A stretch of 64,000 bases of DNA. Origin: Anisus vortex. Taxonomy: Eukaryota; Mollusca; Gastropoda; Planorbidae. Below the pieces are notes generated by a model that did not search any database, was not told the DNA's origin, and saw nothing but the letters and a program-made list of their open reading frames with translations. The stretch spans positions 7,262,587 through 7,326,586 of the forward strand of contig OX421505.1 of assembly GCA_949126835.1 (NCBI GenBank), given 5' to 3'. Position 1 is the first letter of the stretch. Each line of letters opens with the position of its first letter. Below are positions 44,001 through 57,500 of the stretch, piece by piece. The position numbers and the translations under genes were made by a program.

Positions 44001-45360
44001 CATAAAAGTGACTAAATATTCACTTTAAACATAAAAGTGACTAAATATTCACTTTAAACACAAAAGTGACTAAATATTCACTTTAAACATAAAAATGACT
44101 AAATATTCACACTTTAAACATAAAAGTGACTAAATATTCACTTTAAACATAAAAGTGACTAAATATTCACTTTAAACATAAAAGTGACCAAAAATTAACT
44201 TTAAACCAAAAAAGGGACTAAATATTCACTTTAAACATAAAAGTAACTAAATATTCTCTTTCAACATAAAAATGACTAAATATCACAATTTTAACATAAA
44301 AGTTACTAAATATTCACTTTAAACATAAAAATGACTAAATATTCACACTTTAAACATAAAAGTGACTAAATATTAACATTAAACATAAAAGTGACTAAAT
44401 ATTCACTTTAAACATAAAAGTGACTAAATATTTACTTTAAACATCAAAGTGACTAAATATTCACACTTTAAACATAAAAGTGACTAAATATACACTTTAA
44501 ACATAAAAGTGACTAAATATTCACACTTAAAACATAAAAGTGACTTAATATTCACTTTAAACATAAAAGTGACTAAATATTAACTTTAAACATAGAAGTG
44601 ACTAAATTTTCACTTTAAACTAAAAAGTTTCAAAATATTCACTTTAAACATGAAAATGACTAAATATTCACACTTTAAACATAAAAGTGAGTAAACATTC
44701 ACTTTAAACATTAAAGTGACTAAATGTTCACTTTAAACATAAAAGTGACTAAATATTCACACTTTAAACATAAAAGTGACTAAATGTTCACTTTAAACAT
44801 AAAAGTGACTAAATATTCACTTTAAACATAAAAGTGAGTAAACATTAACTTTAAACAAAAAAGTGACTAAATATCACACTTTAAACATAAAAGTGACTAA
44901 ATATTCACTTTTAACATTAAAGTGATTAATGTTCACTTTAAACATAAAAGTGACTAAATATTCGAACTTTAATCATAAAAGTGAACAAATATATTAACTT
45001 TAAACATAAAAGTGACTAATTATTCACACTTTAAACATAAAAGTGACTAAATATTCACGCTAAACATAAAAGTGACTAAACATTTACTTTAACATAAAAG
45101 TGACTAAATATTAACTTTAAACATAAAAAGGACTAAATATTCACTTTAAACATAAAAGTGAATAAATATTTACTTTAAACATAAAAGTGACTAAATATTC
45201 ACTTTAAACATAAGTGACTAAATATTCACACTTTAAACATAAAAGTGATTAAATATTAACTTTAAACATAAAAGTGACTAAATATTCACACTTTAAACAT
45301 AAAAGTGACTTAATATACACTTTAAACATAAAAGTGACTAAATATTAACTTTAAACATAG
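34830..45360 (+). repeat. HOR block F: two copies of a 5,268-bp unit
   Basis: Seven independent markers keep exactly 5,268 bp: CTCTTTAAAC at 35990/41258, 37111/42379 and 37878/43146; GATTAATG at 35418/40686 and 39656/44924; TTTAAACACA at 34901/40169; and TTCAAAC at 38349/43617. No net length change occurred across the unit, so this duplication is young or was recently homogenised. A few substitutions are visible: TTCACGC near 36671 against TTTACGC near 41939, an AACGTAAAAAGG form near 42003, TTAGCTTTATAC near 42139, and GTGAACAAAT near 44983 against GTGACCAAAT near 39715. The copies meet near 40.10 kb. Confidence 0.92.
34980..37230 (+). repeat. 1,121-bp tandem duplication inside each block F unit
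   Basis: GATTAATG at 35418 recurs at 36539 and CTCTTTAAAC at 35990 recurs at 37111, both 1,121 bp apart. The same pair is present in the second block F unit at 40686/41807 and 41258/42379. The 1,121-bp event therefore came before the 5,268-bp duplication. One difference between the copies, TAATCACGC near 35547 against TATTCACGC near 36668, is kept in the second unit's first copy (near 40815), which supports this order. Confidence 0.87.
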
Positions 45361-46300
45361 AAGTGACTAAATATTCATTTTAAACATAAAAGTTACTAAA
45401 TATTCACTTTAGACATAAAAATGACTAAATATTCACACTTTAAACATAAAAGTGACTAAATATTCACTTTAAACATTAAAGTGACTAAATATTCACTCTT
45501 TAAACATAAAAGTGACTAAATATTTACTTTAAACATAAAAGTGACTAAACATTTACTTTAAACATCAAAGTGACTAAATATTCACACTTTAAACATAAAA
45601 GTGACTAAATATACACTTTAAACATAAAAGTGACTAAATATTCACACTTTAAACATAAAAGTGACTTAATATTCACTTTAAACATAAAAGTGACTAAATA
45701 TTCACTTTAAACATAAAAGTTACTAAATATTTACTTTAAACATAAAAATGACCAAATATTCACACTTTAAACATAAAAGTGACTAAATATTCACTTTAAA
45801 CATAAAAGTGACTAAATATTCATTTCAAACATAAAAGTGACTAAAAATTTATTTTAAACATAAAAGTTACTAAATATTCACTTTGAACATAAACATGACT
45901 AAATATTCACACTTTTAACATAAAAGTGACTAAATATTCTTTTTTAACATAAAAGTGACTAAATATTCACTTTAAACATAAAAGTGACTAAATGTTCACT
46001 TTAAACATAAAAGTGACTAAATATTCACTTTGAACATAAAAGTTAGTAAACATTTACTTTCAACCAAAAAGTAACTAAATATCACACTTTAAAAAAAAAG
46101 TGACTAAATATTCATTATAAACAAAAAAGTGACTAAATATTCACTTTAAACATAAAAGTAACTAAATATTCTCTTTCAGCATAAAATAGACTAAATATTC
46201 ACTTTAAACATAAAAGTGACTAAATATTCACTTTAAACATAAAAGTGACTAAATATTCACTTTAAACACAAAAGTGACTAAATATTCATTTCAAACATAA
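45360..46300 (+). repeat. Transition segment between blocks F and G
   Basis: This stretch is ordinary 29-bp satellite. It partly follows the order seen at 38.2-38.8 kb and 43.5-44.1 kb (CATTTCAAAC, TTCTTTTTTAAC, TTTCAGCATAAAATAG). It carries its own changes, such as TTTATTTTAAAC near 45848, CACTTTGAACATAAAC near 45880 and AAAGTTAGTAAAC near 46039. It looks like an older, more diverged copy that was not part of the recent homogenisation. Nothing else is visible in it. Confidence 0.7.
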
Positions 46301-49300
46301 AAATGACTAAATATTCACACTTTAAACATAAAAGTGACTAAATATTCACTTTTAACATAAAAGTGACTAAATATTAACACTTTAAACATAAAAGTGACTA
46401 AATATTCAATTTAAACATAAGAGTGACTAAATATTCATTTTAAACATAAAAGAGACTAGATATTCACTTTAAAAAATAAAAGTGACTAAACATTTACTTT
46501 AAACATAAAAGTGACTAAATATTCACTTTAAACATAATAGTGACTAAATATTCACTTTAAACATAAAAGTGACTAAATATTCATTTTAAACATAAAAGTG
46601 ACTAAATATACACTTTAAACATAAAAGTGACAAAATATATTAACTTCAAACATAAAAGTAACTAAATATTCACTTTAAACATAAAAGTGACTAAATATTC
46701 ACTTAATTATAAAAATGACTATCTATTCACTTTTAACATAAAAGTGACTAAATATTAACACTTTAAACATAAAAGTGACTAAATATTCACTTTAAACATA
46801 AAAGTTACTAAATATTTATTTTAAACATAAAAGAGACTAAATATTCACTTTAAACATACAAGTGACAAAATATATTAACTTTAAACATAAGTGACTAAAT
46901 ATTCACTTTAAACATAAAAGTGACTAAATATTCACTTGAAACATAAAAGTGACTAAATATTTACTTTTAACCTAAAAGTGACTAAATATTTACTTTAAAC
47001 ATAAAAGTGACTAAATATTCACACTTTAAACATAAAAGTGACTAAATATTCACTTTAAACATAAAAGTGACTAAATATTCACACTTTAAACATAAAAGTG
47101 ACTAAATATTCACTTTAAACATAAAAGTGACTAAATATTCACTTTAAACATAAAAGTGACCAAAAATTAACTTTAAACCAAAAAAGGGACTAAATATTCA
47201 CTTTAAACATAAAAGTAACTAAATATTCTCTTTCAACATAAAAATGACTAAATATCACAATTTTAACATAAAAGTTACTAAATATTCACTTTAAACATAA
47301 AAATGACTAAATATTCACACTTTAAACATAAAAGTGACTAAATATTAACATTAAACATAAAAGTGACTAAATATTCACTTTAAACATAAAAGTGACTAAA
47401 TATTTACTTTAAACATCAAAGTGACTAAATATTCACACTTTAAACATAAAAGTGACTAAATATACACTTTAAACATAAAAGTGACTAAATATTCACACTT
47501 TAAACATAAAAGTGACTTAATATTAACTTTAAACATAAAAGTGACTAAATATTAACTTTAAACATAGAAGTGACTAAATTTTCACGTTAAACTAAAAAGT
47601 TTCAAAATATTCACTTTAAACATGAAAATGACTAAATATTCACACTTTAAACATAAAAGTGAGTAAACATTCACTTTAAACAAAAAAGTGACTAAATATC
47701 ACACTTTAAACATAAAAGTGACTAAATATTCACTTTAAACATTAAAGTGACTAAATGTTCACTTTAAACATTAAAGTTACTAAACATTCACTTTAAACAT
47801 AAAAGTGACTAAATATTCACTTTAAACATAATAGTGACTAAATATTCACTTTAAACATAAAAGTGACTAAATATTCACTCTAAACACAAAAGTGACCAAA
47901 TATTCACTTTAAACATAAAAATGACTAAATATTCACACTTTTAACATAAAAGTGATTTAATATTCACTTTTAACATAAAAGTGACTAAATATTCACTTTA
48001 AACATAAAAGACTAAATATTCACTTTAAACATAAAAGTGACTAAATATTAACTTTAAACATAAAAATGACAAAATATTCACACTTTAAACATAAAAGTAA
48101 CTTAATAATCACTTTAAACAAAAAAGTGACTAAATATTCACACTTTAAACATAAAAGTGACTAAATATTCACATTAAACATAAAAGTGACTAAATATTCA
48201 CTTTAACCATAAAAGTGACTAAATATTTACTTTAAACATAAAAGTGACTAAATATTCACACCTTAAACAAAAAAGTGACTAAATATTCACTTTAAACATA
48301 AAAGTGACTAAATATTAACTTTAAACATAGAAGTGACTAAATTTTCACTTTAAACATAAAAGTTACTAAATATTCACTTTAAACATAAACATGACTAAAT
48401 ATTCACACTTTTAACATAAAAGTGACTAAATATTCACTTTTAACATAAAAGTGACTAAATATTCACTTTGAACATAAAAGTGACTAAATGTTCACTTTAA
48501 ACATAAAAGTGACTAAATATTCACTTTAAACATAAAAGTGAGTAAACATTCACTTTCAACCAAAAAGTAACTAAATATCACACTTTAAAAAAAAGTGACT
48601 AAATATTCATTATAAACAAAAAAGTGACTAAATATTCACTTTAAACATAAAAGTAACTAAATATTCTCTTTCAGCATAAAATAGACTAAATATTCACTTT
48701 AAACATAAAAGTGACTAAATATTCACTTTAAACATAAAAGTGACTAAATATTCACTTTAAACACAAAAGTGACTAAATATTCACTTTAAACATAAAAATG
48801 ACTAAATATTCACACTTTAAACATAAAAGTGACTAAATATTCACTTTTAACATAAAAGTGACTAAATATTAACACTTTAAACATTAAAGTGACTAAATAT
48901 TCAATTTAAACATAAGAGTGACTAAATATTCATTTTAAACATAAAAGAGACTAGATATTCACTTTAAAAAATAAAAGTGACTAAACATTTACTTTAAACA
49001 TAAAAGTGACTAAATATTCACTTTAAACATAATAGTGACTAAATATTCACTTTAAACATAAAAGTGACTAAATATTCATTTTAAAAATAAAAGTGACTAA
49101 ATAAACACTTTAAACATAAAAGTGACAAAATATATTAACTTTAAACATAAAAGTGACTAAATATTCACTTTAAACATAAAAGTGACTAAATATTCACTTA
49201 ATCATAAAAGTGACTATCTATTCACTTTTAACATAAAAGTGACTAAATATTAACACTTTAAACATAAAAGTGACTAAATATTCACTTTAAACATAAGAGT

Positions 49301-52300
49301 GACTAAATATTCATTTTAAACATAAAAGAGACTGGATATTCACTTTAAAAAATAAAAGTGACTAAACATTTACTTTAAACATAAAAGTGACTAAATATTC
49401 ACTTTAAACATAAAAGTTACTAAATATTCACACTTTAAACATTAAAGTGACTAAATATTCACTTTAAACATAAAAGTGACTAAATGTTCACTTTAATCAT
49501 AAAAGTGACTAAAAATTCACTTAAAACATAAAAGTGACTAAATATTCACACCTTAAACAAAAAAGTGACTAAATATTCACTTTAAACATAAAAGTGAGTA
49601 AATATTCACTTTCAACCAAAAAGTAACTAAATATCACACTTTAAACATAATAAAAGTGACTTAATATTCACTTTAAACATACAAGTGACTAAATATACAC
49701 TTTAAACATTAAAATGACTAAATATTCACTTTAAACATAAAAGTGACTGAATATTCACTTTAAACACAAAAGTGACTAAATATTTACTTTAAACGTAAAA
49801 ATGACTAAATATTCACACTTTTAACATAAAAGTTACTAAATAATCACTTTAAACATAAAAGTGACTAAATATTCACTTTAAACATTAAAGTTACTAAACA
49901 TTCACTTTAAACATAAAAGTGACTAAATATTCACTTTAAACATAATAGTGACTAAATATTCACTTTAAACATAAAAGTGACTAAATATTCACTCTAAACA
50001 CAAAAGTGACCAAATATTCACTTTAAACATAAAAATGACTAAATATTCACACTTTTAACATAAAAGTGACTTAATATTCACTTTTAACATAAAAGTGACT
50101 AAATATTCACTTTAAACATAAAAGACTAAATATTCACTTTAAACATAAAAGTGACTAAATATTAACTTTAAACATAAAAATGACAAAATATTCACACTTT
50201 AAACATAAAAGTAACTTAATCACTTTAAACAAAAAAGTGACTAAATATTCACACTTTAAACATAAAAGTGACTAAATATTCACTTTTAACATAAAAATGA
50301 CTAAATATTCACTTTAAACATAAAAGTGACTAAATGTTCACTTTAAACATAAAAGTGACTAAATATTCACTTTAAACATAAAGTGACTAAATATTCATTA
50401 TAAACAAAAAAGTGACTAAATAATCACTTTAAACATAAAAATGACTAAATATTCACTTTAAACACAAAAGTGACTAAATATTCACTTTAAACATAAAAAT
50501 GACTAAATATTCACACTTTAAACATAAAAGTGACTAAATATTCACTTTTAACATAAAAGTGACTAAATATTAACACTTTAAACATAAAAGTGACTAAATA
50601 TTCAATTTAAACATAAGAGTGACTAAATATTCACTTTAAACATAAAAGTGACTAAATATTCATTTTAAACATAAAAGTGACTAAATATACACTTTAAACA
50701 TAAAAGTGACAAAATATATTAACTTTAAACATAAAAGTGACTAAATATTCACTTTAAACATAAAAGGGACTAAATATTCACTTAATCATAAAAGTGACTA
50801 TCTATTCACTTTTAACATAAAAGTGACTAAATATTAACACTTTAAACATAAAAGTGACTAAATATTCACTTTAAACATAAGAGTGACTAAATATTCATTT
50901 TAAACATCAAAGAGACTGGATATTCACTTTAAAAAATAAAAGTGACTAAACATTTACTTTAAACATAAAAGTGACTAAATATTCACTTTAAACATAAAAG
51001 TTACTAAATATTCATTTTAAACATAAAAGTGACTAAATATTCACTTTAAACATAAAAGTGACAAAATATATTAACTTTAAACATAAGTGACTAAATATTC
51101 ACTTTAAACATAAAAGTGACTAAATATTCACTTGAAACATAAAAGTGACTAAATATTTACTTTTAACCTAAAAGTGACTAAATATTTACTTTAAACATAA
51201 AAGTGATTAAATATTCACACTTTAAACATAAAAGTGACTAAATATTCACTTTAAACAAAAAAGTGACTAAATATTCACACTTTAAACATAAAAGTGACTA
51301 AATATTCACTTTTAACATAAAAGTGACTAAATATTAACACTTTAAACATAAAAGTGACTAAATATTCAATTTAAACATAAGAGTGACTAAATATTCATTT
51401 TAAACATAAAAGAGACTAGATATTCACTTTAAAAAATAAAAGTGACTAAACATTTACTTTAAACATAAAAGTGACTAAATATTCACTTTAAACATAATAG
51501 TGACTAAATATTCACTTTAAACATAAAAGTGACTAAATATTCATTTTAAACATAAAAGTGACTAAATATACACTTTAAACATAAAAGTGACAAAATATAT
51601 TAACTTTAAACATAAAAGTGACTAAATATTCACTTTAAACATAAAAGTGACTAAATATTCACTTAATCATAAAAGTGACTATCTATTCACTTTTAACATA
51701 AAAGTGACTAAATATTAACACTTTAAACATAAAAGTGACTAAATATTCACTTTAAACATAAAAGTTACTAAATATTCATTTTAAACATAAAAGAGACTAA
51801 ATATTCACTTTAAACATAAAAGTGACAAAATATATTAACTTTAAACATAAGTGACTAAATATTCACTTTAAACATAAAAGTGACTAAATATTCACTTGAA
51901 ACATAAAAGTGACTAAATATTTACTTTTAACCTAAAAGTGACTAAATATTTACTTTAAACATAAAAGTGACTAAATATTCACACTTTAAACATAAAAGTG
52001 ACTAAATATTCACTTTAAACATAAAAGTGACTAAATATTCACACTTTAAACATAAAAGTGACTAAATATTCACTTTAAACATAAAAGTGACTAAATATTC
52101 ACTTTAAACATAAAAGTGACCAAAAATTAACTTTAAACCAAAAAAGGGACTAAATATTCACTTTAAACATAAAATTAACTAAATATTCTCTTTCAACATT
52201 AAAATGACTAAATATCACAATTTTAACATAAAAGTTACTAAATATTCACTTTAAACATAAAAATGACTAAATATTCACACTTTAAACATAAAAGTGACTA

Positions 52301-54553
52301 AATATTAACATTAAACATAAAAGTGACTAAATATTCACTTTAAACATAAAAGTGACTAAATATTTACTTTAAACATCAAAGTGACTAAATATTCACACTT
52401 TAAACATAAAAGTGACTAAATATACACTTTAAACATAAAAGTGACTAAATATTCACACTTTAAACATAAAAGTGACTTAATATTCACTTTAAACATAAAA
52501 GTGACTAAATATTAACTTTAAACATAGAAGTGACTAAATTTTCACTTTAAACTAAAAAGTTTCAAAATATTCACTTTAAACATGAAAATGACTAAATATT
52601 CACACTTTAAACATAAAAGTGAGTAAACATTCACTTTAAACAAAAAAGTGACTAAATATCACACTTTAAACATAAAAGTGACTAAATATTCACTTTAAAC
52701 ATTAAAGTGACTAAATGTTCACTTTAAACATTAAAGTTACTAAACATTCACTTTAAACATAAAAGTGACTAAATATTCACTTTAAACATAATAGTGACTA
52801 AATATTCACTTTAAACATAAAAGTGACTAAATATTCACTCTAAACACAAAAGTGACCAAATATTCACTTTAAACATAAAAATGACTAAATATTCACACTT
52901 TTAACATAAAAGTGACTTAATATTCACTTTTAACATAAAAGTGACTAAATATTCACTTTAAACATAAAAGACTAAATATTCACTTTAAACATAAAAGTGA
53001 CTAAATATTAACTTTAAACATAAAAATGACAAAATATTCACACTTTAAACATAAAAGTAACTTAATAATCACTTTAAACAAAAAAGTGACTAAATATTCA
53101 CACTTTAAACATAAAAGTGACTAAATATTCACATTAAACATAAAAGTGACTAAATATTCACTTTAACCATAAAAGTGACTAAATATTTACTTTAAACATA
53201 AAAGTGACTAAATATTCACACCTTAAACAAAAAAGTGACTAAATATTCACTTTAAACATAAAAGTGACTAAATATTAACTTTAAACATAGAAGTGACTAA
53301 ATTTTCACTTTAAACATAAAAGTTACTAAATATTCACTTTAAACATAAACATGACTAAATATTCACACTTTTAACATAAAAGTGACTAAATATTCACTTT
53401 TAACATAAAAGTGACTAAATATTCACTTTAAACATAAAAGTGACTAAATGTTCACTTTAAACATAAAAGTGACTAAATATTCACTTTAAACATAAAAGTG
53501 AGTAAACATTCACTTTCAACCAAAAAGTAACTAAATATCACACTTTAAAAAAAAGTGACTAAATATTCATTATAAACAAAAAAGTGACTAAATATTCACT
53601 TTAAACATAAAAGTAACTAAATATTCTCTTTCAGCATAAAATAGACTAAATATTCAGTTTAAACATAAAAGTGACTAAATATTCACTTTAAACATAAAAG
53701 TGACTAAATATTCACTTTAAACACAAAAGTGACTAAATATTCACTTTAAACATAAAAATGACTAAATATTCACACTTTAAACATAAAAGTGACTAAATAT
53801 TCACTTTTAACATAAAAGTGACTAAATATTAACACTTTAAACATAAAAGTGACTAAATATTCAATTTAAACATAAGAGTGACTAAATATTCATTTTAAAC
53901 ATAAAAGAGACTAGATATTCACTTTAAAAAATAAAAGTGACTAAACATTTACTTTAAACATAAAAGTGACTAAATATTCACTTTAAACATAATAGTGACT
54001 AAATATTCACTTTAAACATAAAAGTGACTAAATATTCATTTTAAACATAAAAGTGACTAAATAAACACTTTAAACATAAAAGTGACAAAATATATTAACT
54101 TTAAACATAAAAGTGACTAAATATTCACTTTAAACATAAAAGTGACTAAATATTCACTTAATCATAAAAGTGACTATCTATTCACTTTTAACATAAAAGT
54201 GACTAAATATTAACACTTTAAACATAAAAGTGACTAAATATTCACTTTAAACATAAGAGTGACTAAATATTCATTTTAAACATAAAAGAGACTGGATATT
54301 CACTTTAAAAAATAAAAGTGACTAAACATTTACTTTAAACATAAAAGTGACTAAATATTCACTTTAAACATAAAAGTTACTAAATATTCACACTTTAAAC
54401 ATTAAAGTGACTAAATATTCACTTTAAACATAAAAGTGACTAAATGTTCACTTTAATCATAAAAGTGACTAAAAATTCACTTAAAACATAAAAGTGACTA
54501 AATATTCACACCTTAAACAAAAAAGTGACTAAATATTCACTTTAAACATAAAA
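46300..54553 (+). repeat. HOR block G: pair of segments 4,960 bp apart
   Basis: AGAGACTAGA at 46451 pairs with 51411, CTTGAAAC at 46935 with 51895, and CTCTAAACAC at 47878 with 52838, all 4,960 bp apart. Homology runs from about 46.3-49.59 kb to 51.26-54.55 kb. It ends abruptly: at 49594 the left copy goes on as GTGAGTAAATATTC, while the right copy at 54551 jumps to AAAGACTAAAT, which matches 50121. The right copy therefore lacks about 530 bp. Part of this segment (50.4-52.1 kb) is also repeated in block H. Confidence 0.87.
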
Positions 54554-57500
54554 GACTAAATATTCACTTTAAACATAAAAGTGACTAAATATTAACTTTA
54601 AACATAAAAATGACAAAATATTCACACTTTAAACATAAAAGTAACTTAATCACTTTAAACAAAAAAGTGACTAAATATTCACACTTTAAACATAAAAGTG
54701 ACTAAATATTCACTTTTAACATAAAAGTGACTAAATATTCACTTTAAACATAAGTGACTAAATGTTCACTTTAAACATAAAAGTGACTAAATATTCACTT
54801 TAAACATAAAGTGACTAAATATTCATTATAAACAAAAAAGTGACTAAATAATCACTTTAAACATAAAAATGACTAAATATTCACTTTAAACACAAAAGTG
54901 ACTAAATATTCACTTTAAACATAAAAATGACTAAATATTCACACTTTAAACATAAAAGTGACTAAATATTCACTTTTAACATAAAAGTGACTAAATATTA
55001 ACACTTTAAACATAAAAGTGACTAAATATTCAATTTAAACATAAGAGTGACTAAATATTCATTTTAAACATAAAAGAGACTAGATATTCACTTTAAAAAA
55101 TAAAAGTGACTAAACATTTACTTTAAACATAAAAGTGACTAAATATTCACTTTAAACATAATAGTGACTAAATATTCACTTTAAACATAAAAGTGACTAA
55201 ATATTCATTTTAAACATAAAAGTGACTAAATATACACTTTAAACATAAAAGTGACAAAATATATTAACTTTAAACATAAAAGTGACTAAATATTCACTTT
55301 AAACATAAAAGTGACTAAATATTCACTTAATCATAAAAGTGACTATCTATTCACTTTTAACATAAAAGTGACTAAATATTAACACTTTAAACATAAAAGT
55401 GACTAAATATTCACTTTAAACATAAGAGTGACTAAATATTCATTTTAAACATCAAAGAGACTGGATATTCACTTTAAAAAATAAAAGTGACTAAACATTT
55501 ACTTTAAACATAAAAGTGACTAAATATTCACTTTAAACATAAAAGTTACTAAATATTCATTTTAAACATAAAAGTGACTAAATATTCACTTTAAACATAA
55601 AAGTGACAAAATATATTAACTTTAAACATAAGTGACTAAATATTCACTTTAAACATAAAAGTGACTAAATATTCACTTGAAACATAAAAGTGACTAAATA
55701 TTTACTTTTAACCTAAAAGTGACTAAATATTTACTTTAAACATAAAAGTGACTAAATATTCACACTTTAAACATAAAAGTGACTAAATATTCACTTTAAA
55801 CAAAAAAGTGACTAAATATTCACACTTTAAACATAAAAGTGACTAAATATTCACTTTTAACATAAAAGTGACTAAATATTAACACTTTAAACATAAAAGT
55901 GACTAAATATTCAATTTAAACATAAGAGTGACTAAATATTCATTTTAAACATAAAAGAGACTAGATATTCACTTTAAAAAATAAAAGTGACTAAACATTT
56001 ACTTTAAACATAAAAGTGACTAAATATTCACTTTAAACATAATAGTGACTAAATATTCACTTTAAACATAAAAGTGACTAAATATTCATTTTAAACATAA
56101 AAGTGACTAAATATACACTTTAAACATAAAAGTGACAAAATATATTAACTTTAAACATAAAAGTGACTAAATATTCACTTTAAACATAAAAGTGACTAAA
56201 TATTCACTTAATCATAAAAGTGACTATCTATTCACTTTTAACATAAAAGTGACTAAATATTAACACTTTAAACATAAAAGTGACTAAATATTCACTTTAA
56301 ACATAAAAGTTACTAAATATTCATTTTAAACATAAAAGAGACTAAATATTCACTTTAAACATAAAAGTGACAAAATATATTAACTTTAAACATAAGTGAC
56401 TAAATATTCACTTTAAACATAAAAGTGACTAAATATTCACTTGAAACATAAAAGTGACTAAATATTTACTTTTAACCTAAAAGTGACTAAATATTTACTT
56501 TAAACATAAAAGTGACTAAATATTCACACTTTAAACATAAAAGTGACTAAATATTCACTTTAAACATAAAAGTGACTAAATATTCACACTTTAAACATAA
56601 AAGTGACTAAATATTCACTTTAAACATAAAAGTGACTAAATATTCACTTTAACATAAAAGTGACCAAAAATTAACTTTAAACCAAAAAAGGGACTAAATA
56701 TTCACTTTAAACATAAAATTAACTAAATATTCTCTTTCAACATTAAAATGACTAAATATCACAATTTTAACATAAAAGTTACTAAATATTCACTTTAACC
56801 ATAAAAGTGACTAAATATTTACTTTAAACATAAAGTGACTAAATATTCACACCTTAAACAAAAAAGTGACTAAATATTCACTTTAAACATAAAAGTGACT
56901 AAATATTAACTTTAAACATAGAAGTGACTAAATTTTCACTTTAAACATAAAAGTTACTAAATATTCACTTTAAACATAAACATGACTAAATATTCACACT
57001 TTTAACATAAAAGTGACTAAATATTCACTTTTAACATAAAAGTGACTAAATATTCACTTTAAACATAAAAGTGACTAAATGTTCACTTTAAACATAAAAG
57101 TGACTAAATATTCACTTTAAACATAAAAGTGAGTAAACATTCACTTTCAACCAAAAAGTAACTAAATATCACACTTTAAAAAAAAGTGACTAAATATTCA
57201 TTATAAACAAAAAAGTGACTAAATATTCACTTTAAACATAAAAGTAACTAAATATTCTCTTTCAGCATAAAATAGACTAAATATTCAGTTTAAACATAAA
57301 AGTGACTAAATATTCACTTTAAACATAAAAGTGACTAAATATTCACTTTAAACACAAAAGTGACTAAATATTCACTTTAAACATAAAAATGACTAAATAT
57401 TCACACTTTAAACATAAAAGTGACTAAATATTCACTTTTAACATAAAAGTGACTAAATATTAACACTTTAAACATAAAAGTGACTAAATATTCAATTTAA

